In this document: positions 34,414-43,349 of the stretch, one piece after another
Layout of the letters: the number at the start of each line of letters is the position of its first letter
Numbering within the stretch: position 1 is the first letter of the stretch
Virus record (IMG/VR): IMGVR_UViG_3300044628_000447
Coordinates: 1-52,743 of that record
Length of the DNA stretch: 52,743 nt
From: a virus
Direction: 5' to 3' (one strand)
Program-made: the position numbers and the translations under genes
The notes under the pieces: model-generated
The model's input: the letters and a program-made list of their open reading frames with translations, nothing else
What the model was told of the DNA's origin: nothing
Databases searched by the model: none

Positions 34414-37400
34414 ATGACCTTCACATTTGATGAATTGAAGACAGCCAGAGATAGGGGTTACTCTGATGATGAAATTTGGAATACATTAATATCTGAGGAT
34501 AAGGAAATTAATCTTGCAAAAGAAAGGGGCTATTCTCTTGAGGAAGTTACATCAATACTTTCTGGAAAGCCAACGCAGGAGCGACTGGTTTCTCAAGAAC
34601 AACCAGAAGAAGAAGGATTCCTTCGCCAAGCAGCAGACATTCCAGTAAACATTTTTAAGGGTGGCGTTACTGGAACGAGGATGGTTACTGACATTTTCGG
34701 TGCGGCCAACCCATTATCAAAAGCACTTGCAGGAGTTGAGGACTACATGGATAGCTTGCTATCCGCAGAGGCAAAGCGTGACCAACAAAAGATTTCACAA
34801 ATCCTCGCTGATGCACAAGACAAGGGTGTTCTTGACCAAGTGATGGCAGGCATTGAAGCGTTTTCTGTAGCCCCCGCAGACACTCTAGCCAATGCGATGG
34901 GAACCATGATTCCTGTGCTGGCTACCGGACTTGCTGGAACTGCCGCTAGACTAGCCCCTGTAGCGATAAGAGGTGTTCAGCTTGGCATGGGTGCAGCGAT
35001 GGGTGCTGGCACAGTCAAGGGAGAGATTTACAATGCTGTATATAGTGAGCTAGATCAACAAGGAGTAGACCCAGAAACGGCAGACAAGAGGGCTTCCGAG
35101 GCACAAGCATACGGAGGAAAGAACCTAGATCAGATTTTAATTGGTGCGGGACTCGGAGCGGCAGCAGCTTCTACGGGAGCGGAGAAGATTCTTACTGCCG
35201 TTCTATCCAAACAAGGCAAGGGGGTTAGCGGAAATATTGTTCAGCGTGTGTTGAAGGGTGGAATTACGGAAGCCGCTCCAGAGGCAGCGCAGGGAGGGCA
35301 AGAGAAAATAGCAACCAATATTGCATTGCAACGCGAAGGATTTGATGTTCCTACCATGCGCGGAGTTGTATCGCAGGCCACAATGGAAGGTGTTGCTGGT
35401 ATTGGTTTGGGTGGATTTGCTGGAGCTATTGATACGAGCACAGCGAAATCGCCAGAGACAATAGAGGAAGAGAGCATTGAATCTGATGTCAATAAGGTGG
35501 TGAGGGAACTTACTGTTCCAACCGGAGACAGTAACGCAAAGACCATTGTTAGTGAAACCAACCGAGTTGAGAGAAAGATAGAAAAAAACAAGGTAAGGCT
35601 GAGTGGTCTTGAGCCAACTTCCCGCGAATATAAAAGGCTTTCACTAGAGATTTCAGAAGATGAGAAAAATCTTTCAGCGTTGAAGCAAGCTGTTGGCACT
35701 GTCACTGGATTATCGGAACCGATAAGACAAGTAGAGACTGAGCAAGTTAGGTTGGCTAGGGAGATTGGCGCGGAGCCAACTCAAGTAGCAGAAGCGGAGG
35801 CAGTAGCAGAACCTTCCCGAGCGGTAACACCAGCACCGGAAACCGCCGCAGAACCCGCAGTTGTTACCGAGCGGGAAGCTGCACCAGCAGAAGCTCCCGC
35901 GCCAGAGGTTGCTGCCATTGATAGATACACAGAGCTATCTCGCAACCCCAAACTTGGAACAGCTAAAGAGAGAAAGGCGTTAGAGCCAACTGTAGCAACG
36001 ACAACATTCAAAACGAGTCGCGGCAGCACATATTATATTTTGCCAGACGGGAAGATACGCCGAGACAAATACTCTGGAACAACAAGTTACTCCGATCAGA
36101 TTGCTTTTGTTTCTTCCGAAAACGCAGAAAAAATAAAAGAGATTCGGAATGAATATGAAGAAGGCAAGAATACTTCGATTGAAATTACTCCAGAGGTAAT
36201 TCGTTTTCAATTTAACGAAAAGACTGAAGAAGTTCCAATTACATCACAATCCCCGCAAGAAGGTCTTTCTCCTTTTGAGTTATCCGGTGGAAGATACCCA
36301 CATTTGGGTGATCCGGTAGTATCGGAAACAATAACGGAGCCAGCCGACGCACCAGCACAACCCGCAGGCATTGCAGTAGGCAACCGAATCCGTCTAGGCA
36401 AGAGTCCACAGACCTACACCATCGAAGAAGTAATCCCGCAGACCGCAGCAGAGCAAGAGCTAGGGGAGCAGTATTACTCTGTAAAGAACGAGAAGACAGG
36501 TGAGACGCAGGTTGTGGAGAAGGGAGACTTGAAACTTGTAAGGGCGAAAGGAGATATTCGACTTAATCCTCTTGGATATGATATTACTGAAGCTGTAGAG
36601 GATATTAAAGCTGGTAAAACCGACACACCACTTCGCGCAGTAAACCAAGTAATCGAAGAAGCTACTGAACTTCGCAATCGTGTATCTGCTGAATCCGCTA
36701 GGCGCAAGCAACCAAGGAAGACTGGCAAGGCCGCAATCTTGGAGCGAATTGCTAGGGAGCGTAGTGCTGGCAACATCAATGAGAAGACAGCTAGGGCATT
36801 AACAGACTTTATTAATAGGGTAAATGAAGATGCGATATGGGATACGGCTATCTCAATCCGCGCAAAAGGAGTAAGTAACTATGACTTCGCTGATAACCTA
36901 GTCACATTCTTTTTGAACCAAGATAAAGGCGACTTGGGTGCTGCTGTAAGCATCCACGAGTTTTGGCATGGGTTGTCCCGCTTTCTACCGGATACTGAAG
37001 TTCAGAAGATTAATAAAGATTATACTAAAGAACTAGAAGCATACCTTAAAGAGAATCCGTGGTTCTTGGCCTTTGTCGGAAGATACTCACTGACACCCGA
37101 ACAGTTTGAGGCATACAAGAAGTTTAATCCTAAAGAGGCTGAAACCAAACTCACACCAGTCAATGACGATCAAGGCAATATTGTTAAATACAATATCAAG
37201 TTTGATAAAGAGAACTACCGCTACATCATGCTGGATGAGTTCATTGCGGAGAAGATGACTGACCTTGTTCTTGGTAAGCAAGCTGCCCCTAATACATTCC
37301 TTGGAAAGCTTGCCAAGGTATTACGCGAGTTCATGGGATTGATTAAAGCTCGCCTTGGGATTGATCCATACGAGAAGTTTTATCAAGAAGTCACATTACC

Positions 37401-40400
37401 TAACGGAAAACTGACTCTTCAAAGGCAATCTGGCGTCGCTCCTGCAATGCAGATTTACGAGCCGCTTGAATACGATTACTCAACTCGGAGGATGATGGCA
37501 GCAGAGATGCCGCAACCTATAAGAAGCGAAGATGTTAATTCTGAAATAGATAAAGCCAAGAAGATCGATTCAGTCATAAAAGAAACGCTCTCAACCTTGG
37601 ACGCTAATGTTGCTAGAGACTACAATGCCTTTGTAAATGAAGGCAAAAGCGAGAAGCAAATCGCAGAGGAAAACGAAACTAGCATCAACTCGGTAAGAGT
37701 TAATATCGTCAAGGGTAAGAAGGCTGTCGGTGATGCTATCAAGAAAGCCAAGATCGACACTAACGCAAAACCAGACAACGGGGTTATTGGATGGACGATT
37801 GGCGCGGTCAAAAAGTATTTCACTAAGGAAGGCGAACTACCCGGTGGAACATTCCAGAACTGGGTAAGAAGGAACGCAAGGCTTTCTAAGGAAGCAGAAG
37901 AAGTAAGGCAAGCTACTCAAAGCTTCTACGATGGACTAAGGAAGATTTACAAGATTAACAGAATCAAGTTTATCCTTGATGGCTTCTCTTCCATCCCTCC
38001 AGAAGACGTGGCAATGTTCAACGATGCGCTGGCTGGTGAGATACCAATCACCTCTCTGCCTAAAGAAATCCAGAAGCCGATTACTAGGATGCGCCAACAC
38101 ATAGATGCGTTGTCTTCTGAGTTGGTTGCTACCGGTCAATTGCCAGAATACCTAGAGGCAAAAGTATTTAGCAGCCTCGGAGTCTACCTAACTAGAAGCT
38201 ACAAAATCTTCTCTGATCCAAAGTGGGTCAACAAGATTCCGCAAGAGAAGCTTACCGCAGCTAGGAATTTCTTGTTCCAACAAGAATTAAAGAACAATCC
38301 AGATTACACTATAGAAGACGCAGACAGGAAGCTTGAGCAGATGTTGAACGATTGGTCTGGAGAAAAGGATACAGCAGGCAAGCGCGGTGGTAGGCTTGGC
38401 GCGAAAGATTTGTCTGTAATGATGACTCGCTCTGATGTTCCCAAACAGCTACGGGATGTAATGGGGGAGAATACCAACATCATCTTCAACTACGCTAATA
38501 CAGTAGGAAAGATTTCTCGGTTTGTAGCAGATCAAAACTTCCTTGATGCTGTAAAAGCAGAAGGTGCAGGAAAGTTTTTGTTCACAAAAGACAGTGCGCC
38601 TAAAGGATTCAATACTCAAATAGCTCCAGAGGAAAGCAGAACGATGTCACCACTGAGCGGACTTCGCACTTCTCCAGAGATTGCCAAGGCGTTTGAGGAA
38701 TTTGGTAAGGCGTATGATTCCACACAGAATCCGTTCTTGCACACGTTGGCATGGCTAAATGCCGTAGGGAAAGCCAACCTTACCGTTGGTTCTGTTCTTA
38801 CACAGATGAGAAACTTGATTGGTCAGCCATTCTTCTTCCTATCAAATGGACACACAAACCTTGGCGTTATCAACGATGAAGTCAATCGTTTGATGAAAGA
38901 CCAAAAACTGAGCAAGAAAGAAGCGCGTGAAGAGCTTGTTAAGATGGCAGCGGGAGAAGGCTTGGTAGGAGAGAATGCCTATGCTGGTGAGCTTAAAGAA
39001 GCCTTCGAGCAGGTAGGACTAAAGACTTTCGAGGACATGGATGCTGATGACTTCAGCAAGCAATTCGTTTTATTCAGACTTTTCCGCTCTGGAACACAGG
39101 GAGCGCAGAGAATCTACCAGAAGACAGATGAGTTTGGTAAGATCATCGGATGGCTGAACGAAACTGACAGGGTAATGCGTATGAACGAAGGCATGAGCAG
39201 GGAAGATGCTATGTCTATCGCCTCCGAGCGCGTTCGCAATACCTACCCGACATACTCACAAGGAAGCCAAGCCTTGAGGTTGTTCCGTAGGCAACCATTC
39301 ATTGGCCCATTCGCCACGTTTTTCTACGAGACATTCCGAACAACATACTGGAATGCCAAGTATGCTTTTGATGACATCAACAAAGGTGGAGCGGCACGCA
39401 AGGAAGGAATTGCTAGGCTTGCTGGAACCATGGCGCAGCTTGCTATCGGAGCATTCCTTGCCAACGCAGTATCCAAAATGGTTTCTGGAATCACGGACGA
39501 AGAAGAAGAGGATGTCCGCAGAATGCTTCCACCATGGGAAAAGGATGCGGCAATGATATGGTTTCCGAAAGACAAGCAAGGAGTCTACAACTACATTAAC
39601 CTTTCCTACGTTTCCCCCTACAACGCTCTAACCGATCCATTCGTTGCAATGTTAAGCGGGTTTGCCCGTGGAGAAAACCCATTGACTGTATTGACAGATG
39701 CGGTGGGTTCTTTCTTGGAGCCTTTTACAAGCTGGCAACCAGTATCTGCTTCTATAATTGATGCAGCAAGAAACAAAACAGAGACAGGCAAGAAGGTCTA
39801 CAATGAAGAGGCTGATCTTTCCACTCAAACAACCGATGTTCTCTTGCATGTGTTTGGGAAAGCATTCACACCGGGAACCATTGACCGTATCCGCAGGCGT
39901 ATTGTTCCTGCAATCTACGGCGAGACGGTTGGAACACGCGCACCAGAACCAGTCAAAGAGATTGCTTCCGAGCTTACTGGTATTCGATTCCAGAACCTTG
40001 ACATGAAGCAAGCCTTCCAGAACAGGGCATGGGAATTTAATAAAGCGCAGAACGAATCAGAACGCATCTTCCGTGACGTTTCTACCCGCAGACGCAGAGT
40101 AACAGCGGAAGAACAGATCGAGGCATACCGAGTGGCAGAGCAAAGCAGGTTTGAAAACTGGCAGGAAATGTATCGTGATTACATGGCAGTCCGCAGGGCT
40201 GGAGCCACTGAGGATGAGGCAATCGAGTTGATGAACGACATCCGCATATCGAAGCGTGAAGCGTCACTGATTGCTGGTGGAGAATACATGCCGTATGAGG
40301 TCAGCAAGGAAGTAATCAGAAGATCAGAACTCAACGGCAACGAAGTTCCGTTGGATGAGATTGACGCCATTGCAGAGTCTATGCCGACAGTCTTGCAAGA

Positions 40401-40419
40401 CCTACCAAAAAATCCTTGA
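34414..40419 (+). CDS. Giant ejection protein with zinc-protease motif, 2001 aa
   Basis: The largest gene. N-terminal helices (1-130) and a Gly/Ala-rich membrane-like segment (about 155-200) precede an acidic/Pro/Ala linker (about 450-520). A metalloprotease-like domain has HEFWH (848-852) and a downstream DEFIAEK (about 941-947) giving a third ligand Glu, a zincin arrangement. The C-terminal half is helical and has a hydrophobic ANAVSKMVSG segment. Its place matches T7 gp16, which has a transglycosylase not seen here. It may enter the host with the DNA and cleave envelope or host proteins. Confidence 0.75.
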   Translation: MTFTFDELKTARDRGYSDDEIWNTLISEDKEINLAKERGYSLEEVTSILSGKPTQERLVSQEQPEEEGFLRQAADIPVNIFKGGVTGTRMVTDIFGAANPLSKALAGVEDYMDSLLSAEAKRDQQKISQILADAQDKGVLDQVMAGIEAFSVAPADTLANAMGTMIPVLATGLAGTAARLAPVAIRGVQLGMGAAMGAGTVKGEIYNAVYSELDQQGVDPETADKRASEAQAYGGKNLDQILIGAGLGAAAASTGAEKILTAVLSKQGKGVSGNIVQRVLKGGITEAAPEAAQGGQEKIATNIALQREGFDVPTMRGVVSQATMEGVAGIGLGGFAGAIDTSTAKSPETIEEESIESDVNKVVRELTVPTGDSNAKTIVSETNRVERKIEKNKVRLSGLEPTSREYKRLSLEISEDEKNLSALKQAVGTVTGLSEPIRQVETEQVRLAREIGAEPTQVAEAEAVAEPSRAVTPAPETAAEPAVVTEREAAPAEAPAPEVAAIDRYTELSRNPKLGTAKERKALEPTVATTTFKTSRGSTYYILPDGKIRRDKYSGTTSYSDQIAFVSSENAEKIKEIRNEYEEGKNTSIEITPEVIRFQFNEKTEEVPITSQSPQEGLSPFELSGGRYPHLGDPVVSETITEPADAPAQPAGIAVGNRIRLGKSPQTYTIEEVIPQTAAEQELGEQYYSVKNEKTGETQVVEKGDLKLVRAKGDIRLNPLGYDITEAVEDIKAGKTDTPLRAVNQVIEEATELRNRVSAESARRKQPRKTGKAAILERIARERSAGNINEKTARALTDFINRVNEDAIWDTAISIRAKGVSNYDFADNLVTFFLNQDKGDLGAAVSIHEFWHGLSRFLPDTEVQKINKDYTKELEAYLKENPWFLAFVGRYSLTPEQFEAYKKFNPKEAETKLTPVNDDQGNIVKYNIKFDKENYRYIMLDEFIAEKMTDLVLGKQAAPNTFLGKLAKVLREFMGLIKARLGIDPYEKFYQEVTLPNGKLTLQRQSGVAPAMQIYEPLEYDYSTRRMMAAEMPQPIRSEDVNSEIDKAKKIDSVIKETLSTLDANVARDYNAFVNEGKSEKQIAEENETSINSVRVNIVKGKKAVGDAIKKAKIDTNAKPDNGVIGWTIGAVKKYFTKEGELPGGTFQNWVRRNARLSKEAEEVRQATQSFYDGLRKIYKINRIKFILDGFSSIPPEDVAMFNDALAGEIPITSLPKEIQKPITRMRQHIDALSSELVATGQLPEYLEAKVFSSLGVYLTRSYKIFSDPKWVNKIPQEKLTAARNFLFQQELKNNPDYTIEDADRKLEQMLNDWSGEKDTAGKRGGRLGAKDLSVMMTRSDVPKQLRDVMGENTNIIFNYANTVGKISRFVADQNFLDAVKAEGAGKFLFTKDSAPKGFNTQIAPEESRTMSPLSGLRTSPEIAKAFEEFGKAYDSTQNPFLHTLAWLNAVGKANLTVGSVLTQMRNLIGQPFFFLSNGHTNLGVINDEVNRLMKDQKLSKKEAREELVKMAAGEGLVGENAYAGELKEAFEQVGLKTFEDMDADDFSKQFVLFRLFRSGTQGAQRIYQKTDEFGKIIGWLNETDRVMRMNEGMSREDAMSIASERVRNTYPTYSQGSQALRLFRRQPFIGPFATFFYETFRTTYWNAKYAFDDINKGGAARKEGIARLAGTMAQLAIGAFLANAVSKMVSGITDEEEEDVRRMLPPWEKDAAMIWFPKDKQGVYNYINLSYVSPYNALTDPFVAMLSGFARGENPLTVLTDAVGSFLEPFTSWQPVSASIIDAARNKTETGKKVYNEEADLSTQTTDVLLHVFGKAFTPGTIDRIRRRIVPAIYGETVGTRAPEPVKEIASELTGIRFQNLDMKQAFQNRAWEFNKAQNESERIFRDVSTRRRRVTAEEQIEAYRVAEQSRFENWQEMYRDYMAVRRAGATEDEAIELMNDIRISKREASLIAGGEYMPYEVSKEVIRRSELNGNEVPLDEIDAIAESMPTVLQDLPKNP
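35710..35725. promoter_or_regulatory. Dispersed palindrome in giant ejection gene
   Basis: TTATCGGAACCGATAA; sense-oriented GAAC spacer; encodes LSEPI. Confidence 0.7.
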
Positions 40420-40488
40420 CTTCCCCGTAGAGACTGATAAACACTAGCTGTGCGGGTTTCGGCTTGCACGTGTGTTCATTGGTATTGG

Positions 40489-40520
40489 GGGGCACTCTCG
40501 CCTTGCGGGGGTGTCCCTTT
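40489..40520 (+). terminator. Terminator at end of late module
   Basis: A 13-bp stem 40489-40501/40505-40517 with a 3-base CTT loop (G-U pairs included) is followed by TTT. It separates late genes from the early rightward operon. The U-tract is short, so termination may be partial. Confidence 0.6.
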
Positions 40521-40524
40521 CCAG

Positions 40525-40540
40525 TTATCGAAATCGATAA
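40525..40540. promoter_or_regulatory. Operator-like palindrome before early operon
   Basis: TTATCGAAATCGATAA lies between the terminator and the promoter, its end 22 bp upstream of the -35. It could repress or activate the early rightward promoter, or stop readthrough from late genes. Confidence 0.75.
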
Positions 40541-40562
40541 TAAAAAAATCTGAAAAAAAGTA

Positions 40563-40591
40563 TTGACCCAAATAAACAGACTCAATATATC
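40563..40591 (+). promoter_or_regulatory. Early rightward promoter
   Basis: TTGACC (40563-40568), exact 17-bp spacer, TATATC (40586-40591). It serves 40629 onward, followed by SD-like CGAGGG at 40615. Confidence 0.65.
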
Positions 40592-40628
40592 TGTTGCCAC
40601 TCTCGCAATACCAACGAGGGTAAAACCA

Positions 40629-40784
40629 ATGAAACACTACAACGTAAAAGAATACTACGGCGAGCGTCCGTGTATCGAACCGCAATACATGCAGCAGCTT
40701 CAAATCCGTTGCCGCACGAAGCAACCTGCAACATCGAAACTGGCAACACTGATTGATAAAATCAAAAACCTAGTAACCAAATGA
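40629..40784 (+). CDS. Hypothetical early protein, 51 aa
   Basis: Start at 40629 with CGAGGG 8-10 bases ahead; upstream ORF extension is promoter DNA. Small basic protein starting MKHYNVKEYYGER. First gene of the early operon; function unknown. Confidence 0.6.
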   Translation: MKHYNVKEYYGERPCIEPQYMQQLQIRCRTKQPATSKLATLIDKIKNLVTK

Positions 40785-40972
40785 ACAACCTAAAACAAAA
40801 GAAACTCCAAGAGGAATCATACCTTCGACTGATCGAGGCGGCTGCCAACCAAGGCAAGTTTAACCCCGAAGAATTGAAGAGCGCGAAAGACGTGCTCGCT
40901 CTCGCCAAGCATTATAAAGGCATCGCTGAAATTGTAACAGCTACTTACCTTGAGGGGGATGAAGACAAATGA
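40781..40972 (+). CDS. Hypothetical helical protein, 63 aa
   Basis: Mostly helical with EESYLRLIEAAANQG and a C-terminal acidic end. ATGA-coupled on both sides in the early operon. Function unknown. Confidence 0.6.
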   Translation: MNNLKQKKLQEESYLRLIEAAANQGKFNPEELKSAKDVLALAKHYKGIAEIVTATYLEGDEDK

Positions 40973-41163
40973 AAGATAAAATTAAAGCTTTCATAAACAT
41001 TTCTCTCGTTTGCTATCTATTCTTTTGCACTCTTTTTTTATTTATTACATCAGGTCAACGTAATAAATTGCGAGAGCAAGCAGTAGATAGAGGCTATGCG
41101 GAATGGGTCTTCGATAAAAATGACGGCACAACATGGCGTTGGAAGGAGGACGCAAATGATTGA
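40969..41163 (+). CDS. Small membrane protein, 64 aa
   Basis: One hydrophobic segment (about 9-27) then RNKLREQAVDRGYAEWVFDK and GTTWRWKED. The C-terminal half is nearly the same as in the 51211 protein, so the two are paralogues in different operons. The AVxRGxAEW...W+WKE pattern is a known small phage membrane protein type. Confidence 0.7.
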   Translation: MKDKIKAFINISLVCYLFFCTLFLFITSGQRNKLREQAVDRGYAEWVFDKNDGTTWRWKEDAND

Positions 41164-41302
41164 CGAATCCCACCTAGAGGATGACCAATACGGAATGCGT
41201 AGAGTATGCGACACCGTTGAGGACATCGAAGATGATATGGATTGTGAGCCAATCACAAGAACCTGCAACCTTGACGGGGAGGAATGCGAATCATGCCAAT
41301 AG
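41156..41302 (+). CDS. Hypothetical acidic protein, 48 aa
   Basis: Start at 41156 with strong SD GGAAGGAGG; the ORF could extend to 41096. Acidic and Cys-ending (CNLDGEECESC), possibly binding zinc. Overlaps the membrane protein and exonuclease genes. Confidence 0.55.
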   Translation: MIDESHLEDDQYGMRRVCDTVEDIEDDMDCEPITRTCNLDGEECESCQ

Positions 41303-42057
41303 AATCATCAGGACATTGGTATGACATCAACGGGGAGGCTAGGCACACTATCCTCTCAGCTAAAGGAGAACCACGTTCCACTACTCTACGTGACGCGAAG
41401 AAGCACGGATGGTTTCCAAGTGTGACTACAGTAATGAAGGTATTGGCATCACCGGAGCTTGACCGCTGGAAACAGAATCAAGTTTTCATGGCCAGCCTAA
41501 CCCTATCAAGATTCCCAAATGAATCTGATGAGCAATACTGTGCAAGGATCATCGAAGACGCATTTAAGCAGGTATCGGATGCGGCAGACTTAGGAACAGA
41601 GATTCACAAAGCTCTTGAGAATCATTTCCAAGGTCTACCCTACGCACCGCACATGGAGCCATACGTTGCACCTGTTAAAGAATGGGTGTCGCAGAATAAT
41701 GTCCGCTTCCTAAAGCACGAACTACGGTTAGTGAACAGTGAAGTAGGCTATGCGGGAACAACCGATGCTCTCATTGAGAAGGACGGAATCCTTCATATCT
41801 TGGACTATAAATCAAGAAAGACGAAACCAGAATACAAAATTGCGCCATACGGCAAAGAACCAATGCAGATTGCAGCTTATGCCAAGATCGCTGGAGCCAG
41901 CCGAGGCGTGAACCTCTACATCTCTACCACAGAACCGGGAAGAATCGGTGACGCATGGTATGATGAAGAGACACTAGAATCTGAGTTTGAGGCGTTTAAA
42001 AGCGTATGCAAACTCTGGCAGCACATAAACAAATACAAACCAAAACAAAACCAATGA
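41293..42057 (+). CDS. PD-(D/E)XK exonuclease (RecB/Cas4-like)
   Basis: 254 aa from the ATG at 41293, chosen because GGGGAGG (41276-41282) is too near the 41284 ATG. Motifs: GTEIHKALE, then VGYAGTTDALIEKDG and ILDYKSRK (catalytic D...D-x-K) and PMQIAAYA (QxxxY), all of RecB-family nucleases. It likely resects DNA ends for recombination with the SSB-like gene downstream, as phage exonuclease plus annealing/SSB partners do. Confidence 0.85.
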   Translation: MPIESSGHWYDINGEARHTILSAKGEPRSTTLRDAKKHGWFPSVTTVMKVLASPELDRWKQNQVFMASLTLSRFPNESDEQYCARIIEDAFKQVSDAADLGTEIHKALENHFQGLPYAPHMEPYVAPVKEWVSQNNVRFLKHELRLVNSEVGYAGTTDALIEKDGILHILDYKSRKTKPEYKIAPYGKEPMQIAAYAKIAGASRGVNLYISTTEPGRIGDAWYDEETLESEFEAFKSVCKLWQHINKYKPKQNQ

Positions 42058-42860
42058 GCCAACTAGCAAACATAGAACAGAAAGAAGTAATTAAATCCGT
42101 AACTGGAAAGATCACGAAACTTTGGGAGCCTAAAGAATTTACTGGGCCTAAAGGAAAGTTTGAAATCCAAGGCGGTGAGATTGAAATTGACGGGCAACGC
42201 TACGGACTGAAGTTCTTTGAGAACAACCAGAACGCGAGCATCCTTGAAGGGAAAGTAGTCACCATCTCTTGCTCCCGTGGCAAGCATGGTTTCACCGGAG
42301 TTACCCTAGACCATGAATCCTTCTCCAAGAAGGACGGCACAAAGGTAGACCGTGACGTGATTAAAGTAACCAAGACGGGTAAGGTTGAGCTTGGGGAGGC
42401 AGATGCCATTCCAATGACTCACAGCACCGATACACCCAAGCAGACTATCGGAACCGATAACTCTGATAAAACCTTGGATGACCTAGTAATGCAACATCTC
42501 TACGTCAACGACCTAGTAAGGGCAGCATACGCCAAGAAGGGCTACGACGAAGAAACGCTTCGCTCCTACGTGGCATCGGTATTTATCGAGGCTAACCGCA
42601 AGGGGATTCACATCGGGGAGACAAAGAAAGAGGTTGAGCCAACCTACGACCCCGCTGACTGGGCATCGGCAATCGTCCCAAGTGGAACAAACAAAGGCAA
42701 AACACTGGCATCAATCGGTAAGCCAGCGTTGAAAAAACTGTATGCCTTTTACCTCGAAAAAGGGTTTAACACGCCATTCGCAAAGTGTGTTGAGCAAGCA
42801 GGTATCGACCTAAACATTTATGAGGCTGGAGATGATGATCTTCCAGATGTGGAATGGTAA
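42054..42860 (+). CDS. Single-stranded DNA-binding-like protein, 268 aa
   Basis: Start at 42054 (ATGA overlap); a longer ORF is unlikely. N-terminal about 110 residues are beta-rich, as in an OB fold (WEPKEFTGPKGKFEIQGG, then GKVVTISCSRGKHG). The middle is a helical domain and the C-terminus is acidic (GDDDLPDVEW), like SSB tails that recruit partners. Next to the exonuclease, it fits a recombination/replication ssDNA-binding role. A palindrome lies near codon 130. Confidence 0.65.
   Translation: MSQLANIEQKEVIKSVTGKITKLWEPKEFTGPKGKFEIQGGEIEIDGQRYGLKFFENNQNASILEGKVVTISCSRGKHGFTGVTLDHESFSKKDGTKVDRDVIKVTKTGKVELGEADAIPMTHSTDTPKQTIGTDNSDKTLDDLVMQHLYVNDLVRAAYAKKGYDEETLRSYVASVFIEANRKGIHIGETKKEVEPTYDPADWASAIVPSGTNKGKTLASIGKPALKKLYAFYLEKGFNTPFAKCVEQAGIDLNIYEAGDDDLPDVEW
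42445..42460. promoter_or_regulatory. Dispersed palindrome in SSB-like gene
   Basis: CTATCGGAACCGATAA, encoding TIGTDN; sense-oriented GAAC spacer; outermost pair lost. Confidence 0.65.
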
Positions 42861-43114
42861 CATACGATCAACTCACAAAAGCCACGAAGATCAAGATGAA
42901 GAAAGAGAAAGTTACGACTGACATTCTAGTAAAGTTGCTCAACACTTTCTTGCCAGACTCAGAGAAGATTCCACAAACTCGATCTGGACAGGTTCAAGTA
43001 TCACGATGGCTTAACCCTAACTCAGAATATCATTGCATTCCAAGGGCTGGTATCGCTCTAGCTATGGTTCAATGGACATACGGATTAGTATTACTACCAC
43101 CAGATGAGGTATAA
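42854..43114 (+). CDS. Possible HTH DNA-binding protein, 86 aa
   Basis: A helical stretch (DILVKLLNTFLPDSEKIP) leads to SGQVQVSRWLNP, which resembles a turn and recognition helix (V-x-x-W). It could be a Cro-like regulator of the early operon. The HTH call is tentative. Confidence 0.5.
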   Translation: MVTYDQLTKATKIKMKKEKVTTDILVKLLNTFLPDSEKIPQTRSGQVQVSRWLNPNSEYHCIPRAGIALAMVQWTYGLVLLPPDEV

Positions 43115-43349
43115 CATAAGCACTAAGCAGGAAGACTTGCCAATTAGAGACTTGTGGTGCGCTGTTATTCAACAAGCGTATGAAGACACAAAATTAATTG
43201 ATAAGCGTTTTCAGTGTGAATCAAGAAACAAACAAAACCAAATGGATCACGACTCAGCAATCCAGTTTTTCAAAAGTGACTTCTTTGAAAGACTTTGTGA
43301 ATGCCTATCACTCGATTCAAACTCAATAAAATCAAAAGCCTTAACATGA
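43104..43349 (+). CDS. Hypothetical protein, 81 aa
   Basis: Helical, unrecognised; overlaps the preceding gene by 11 bases and the following by 4 (ATGA). Function unknown. Confidence 0.55.
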   Translation: MRYNISTKQEDLPIRDLWCAVIQQAYEDTKLIDKRFQCESRNKQNQMDHDSAIQFFKSDFFERLCECLSLDSNSIKSKALT

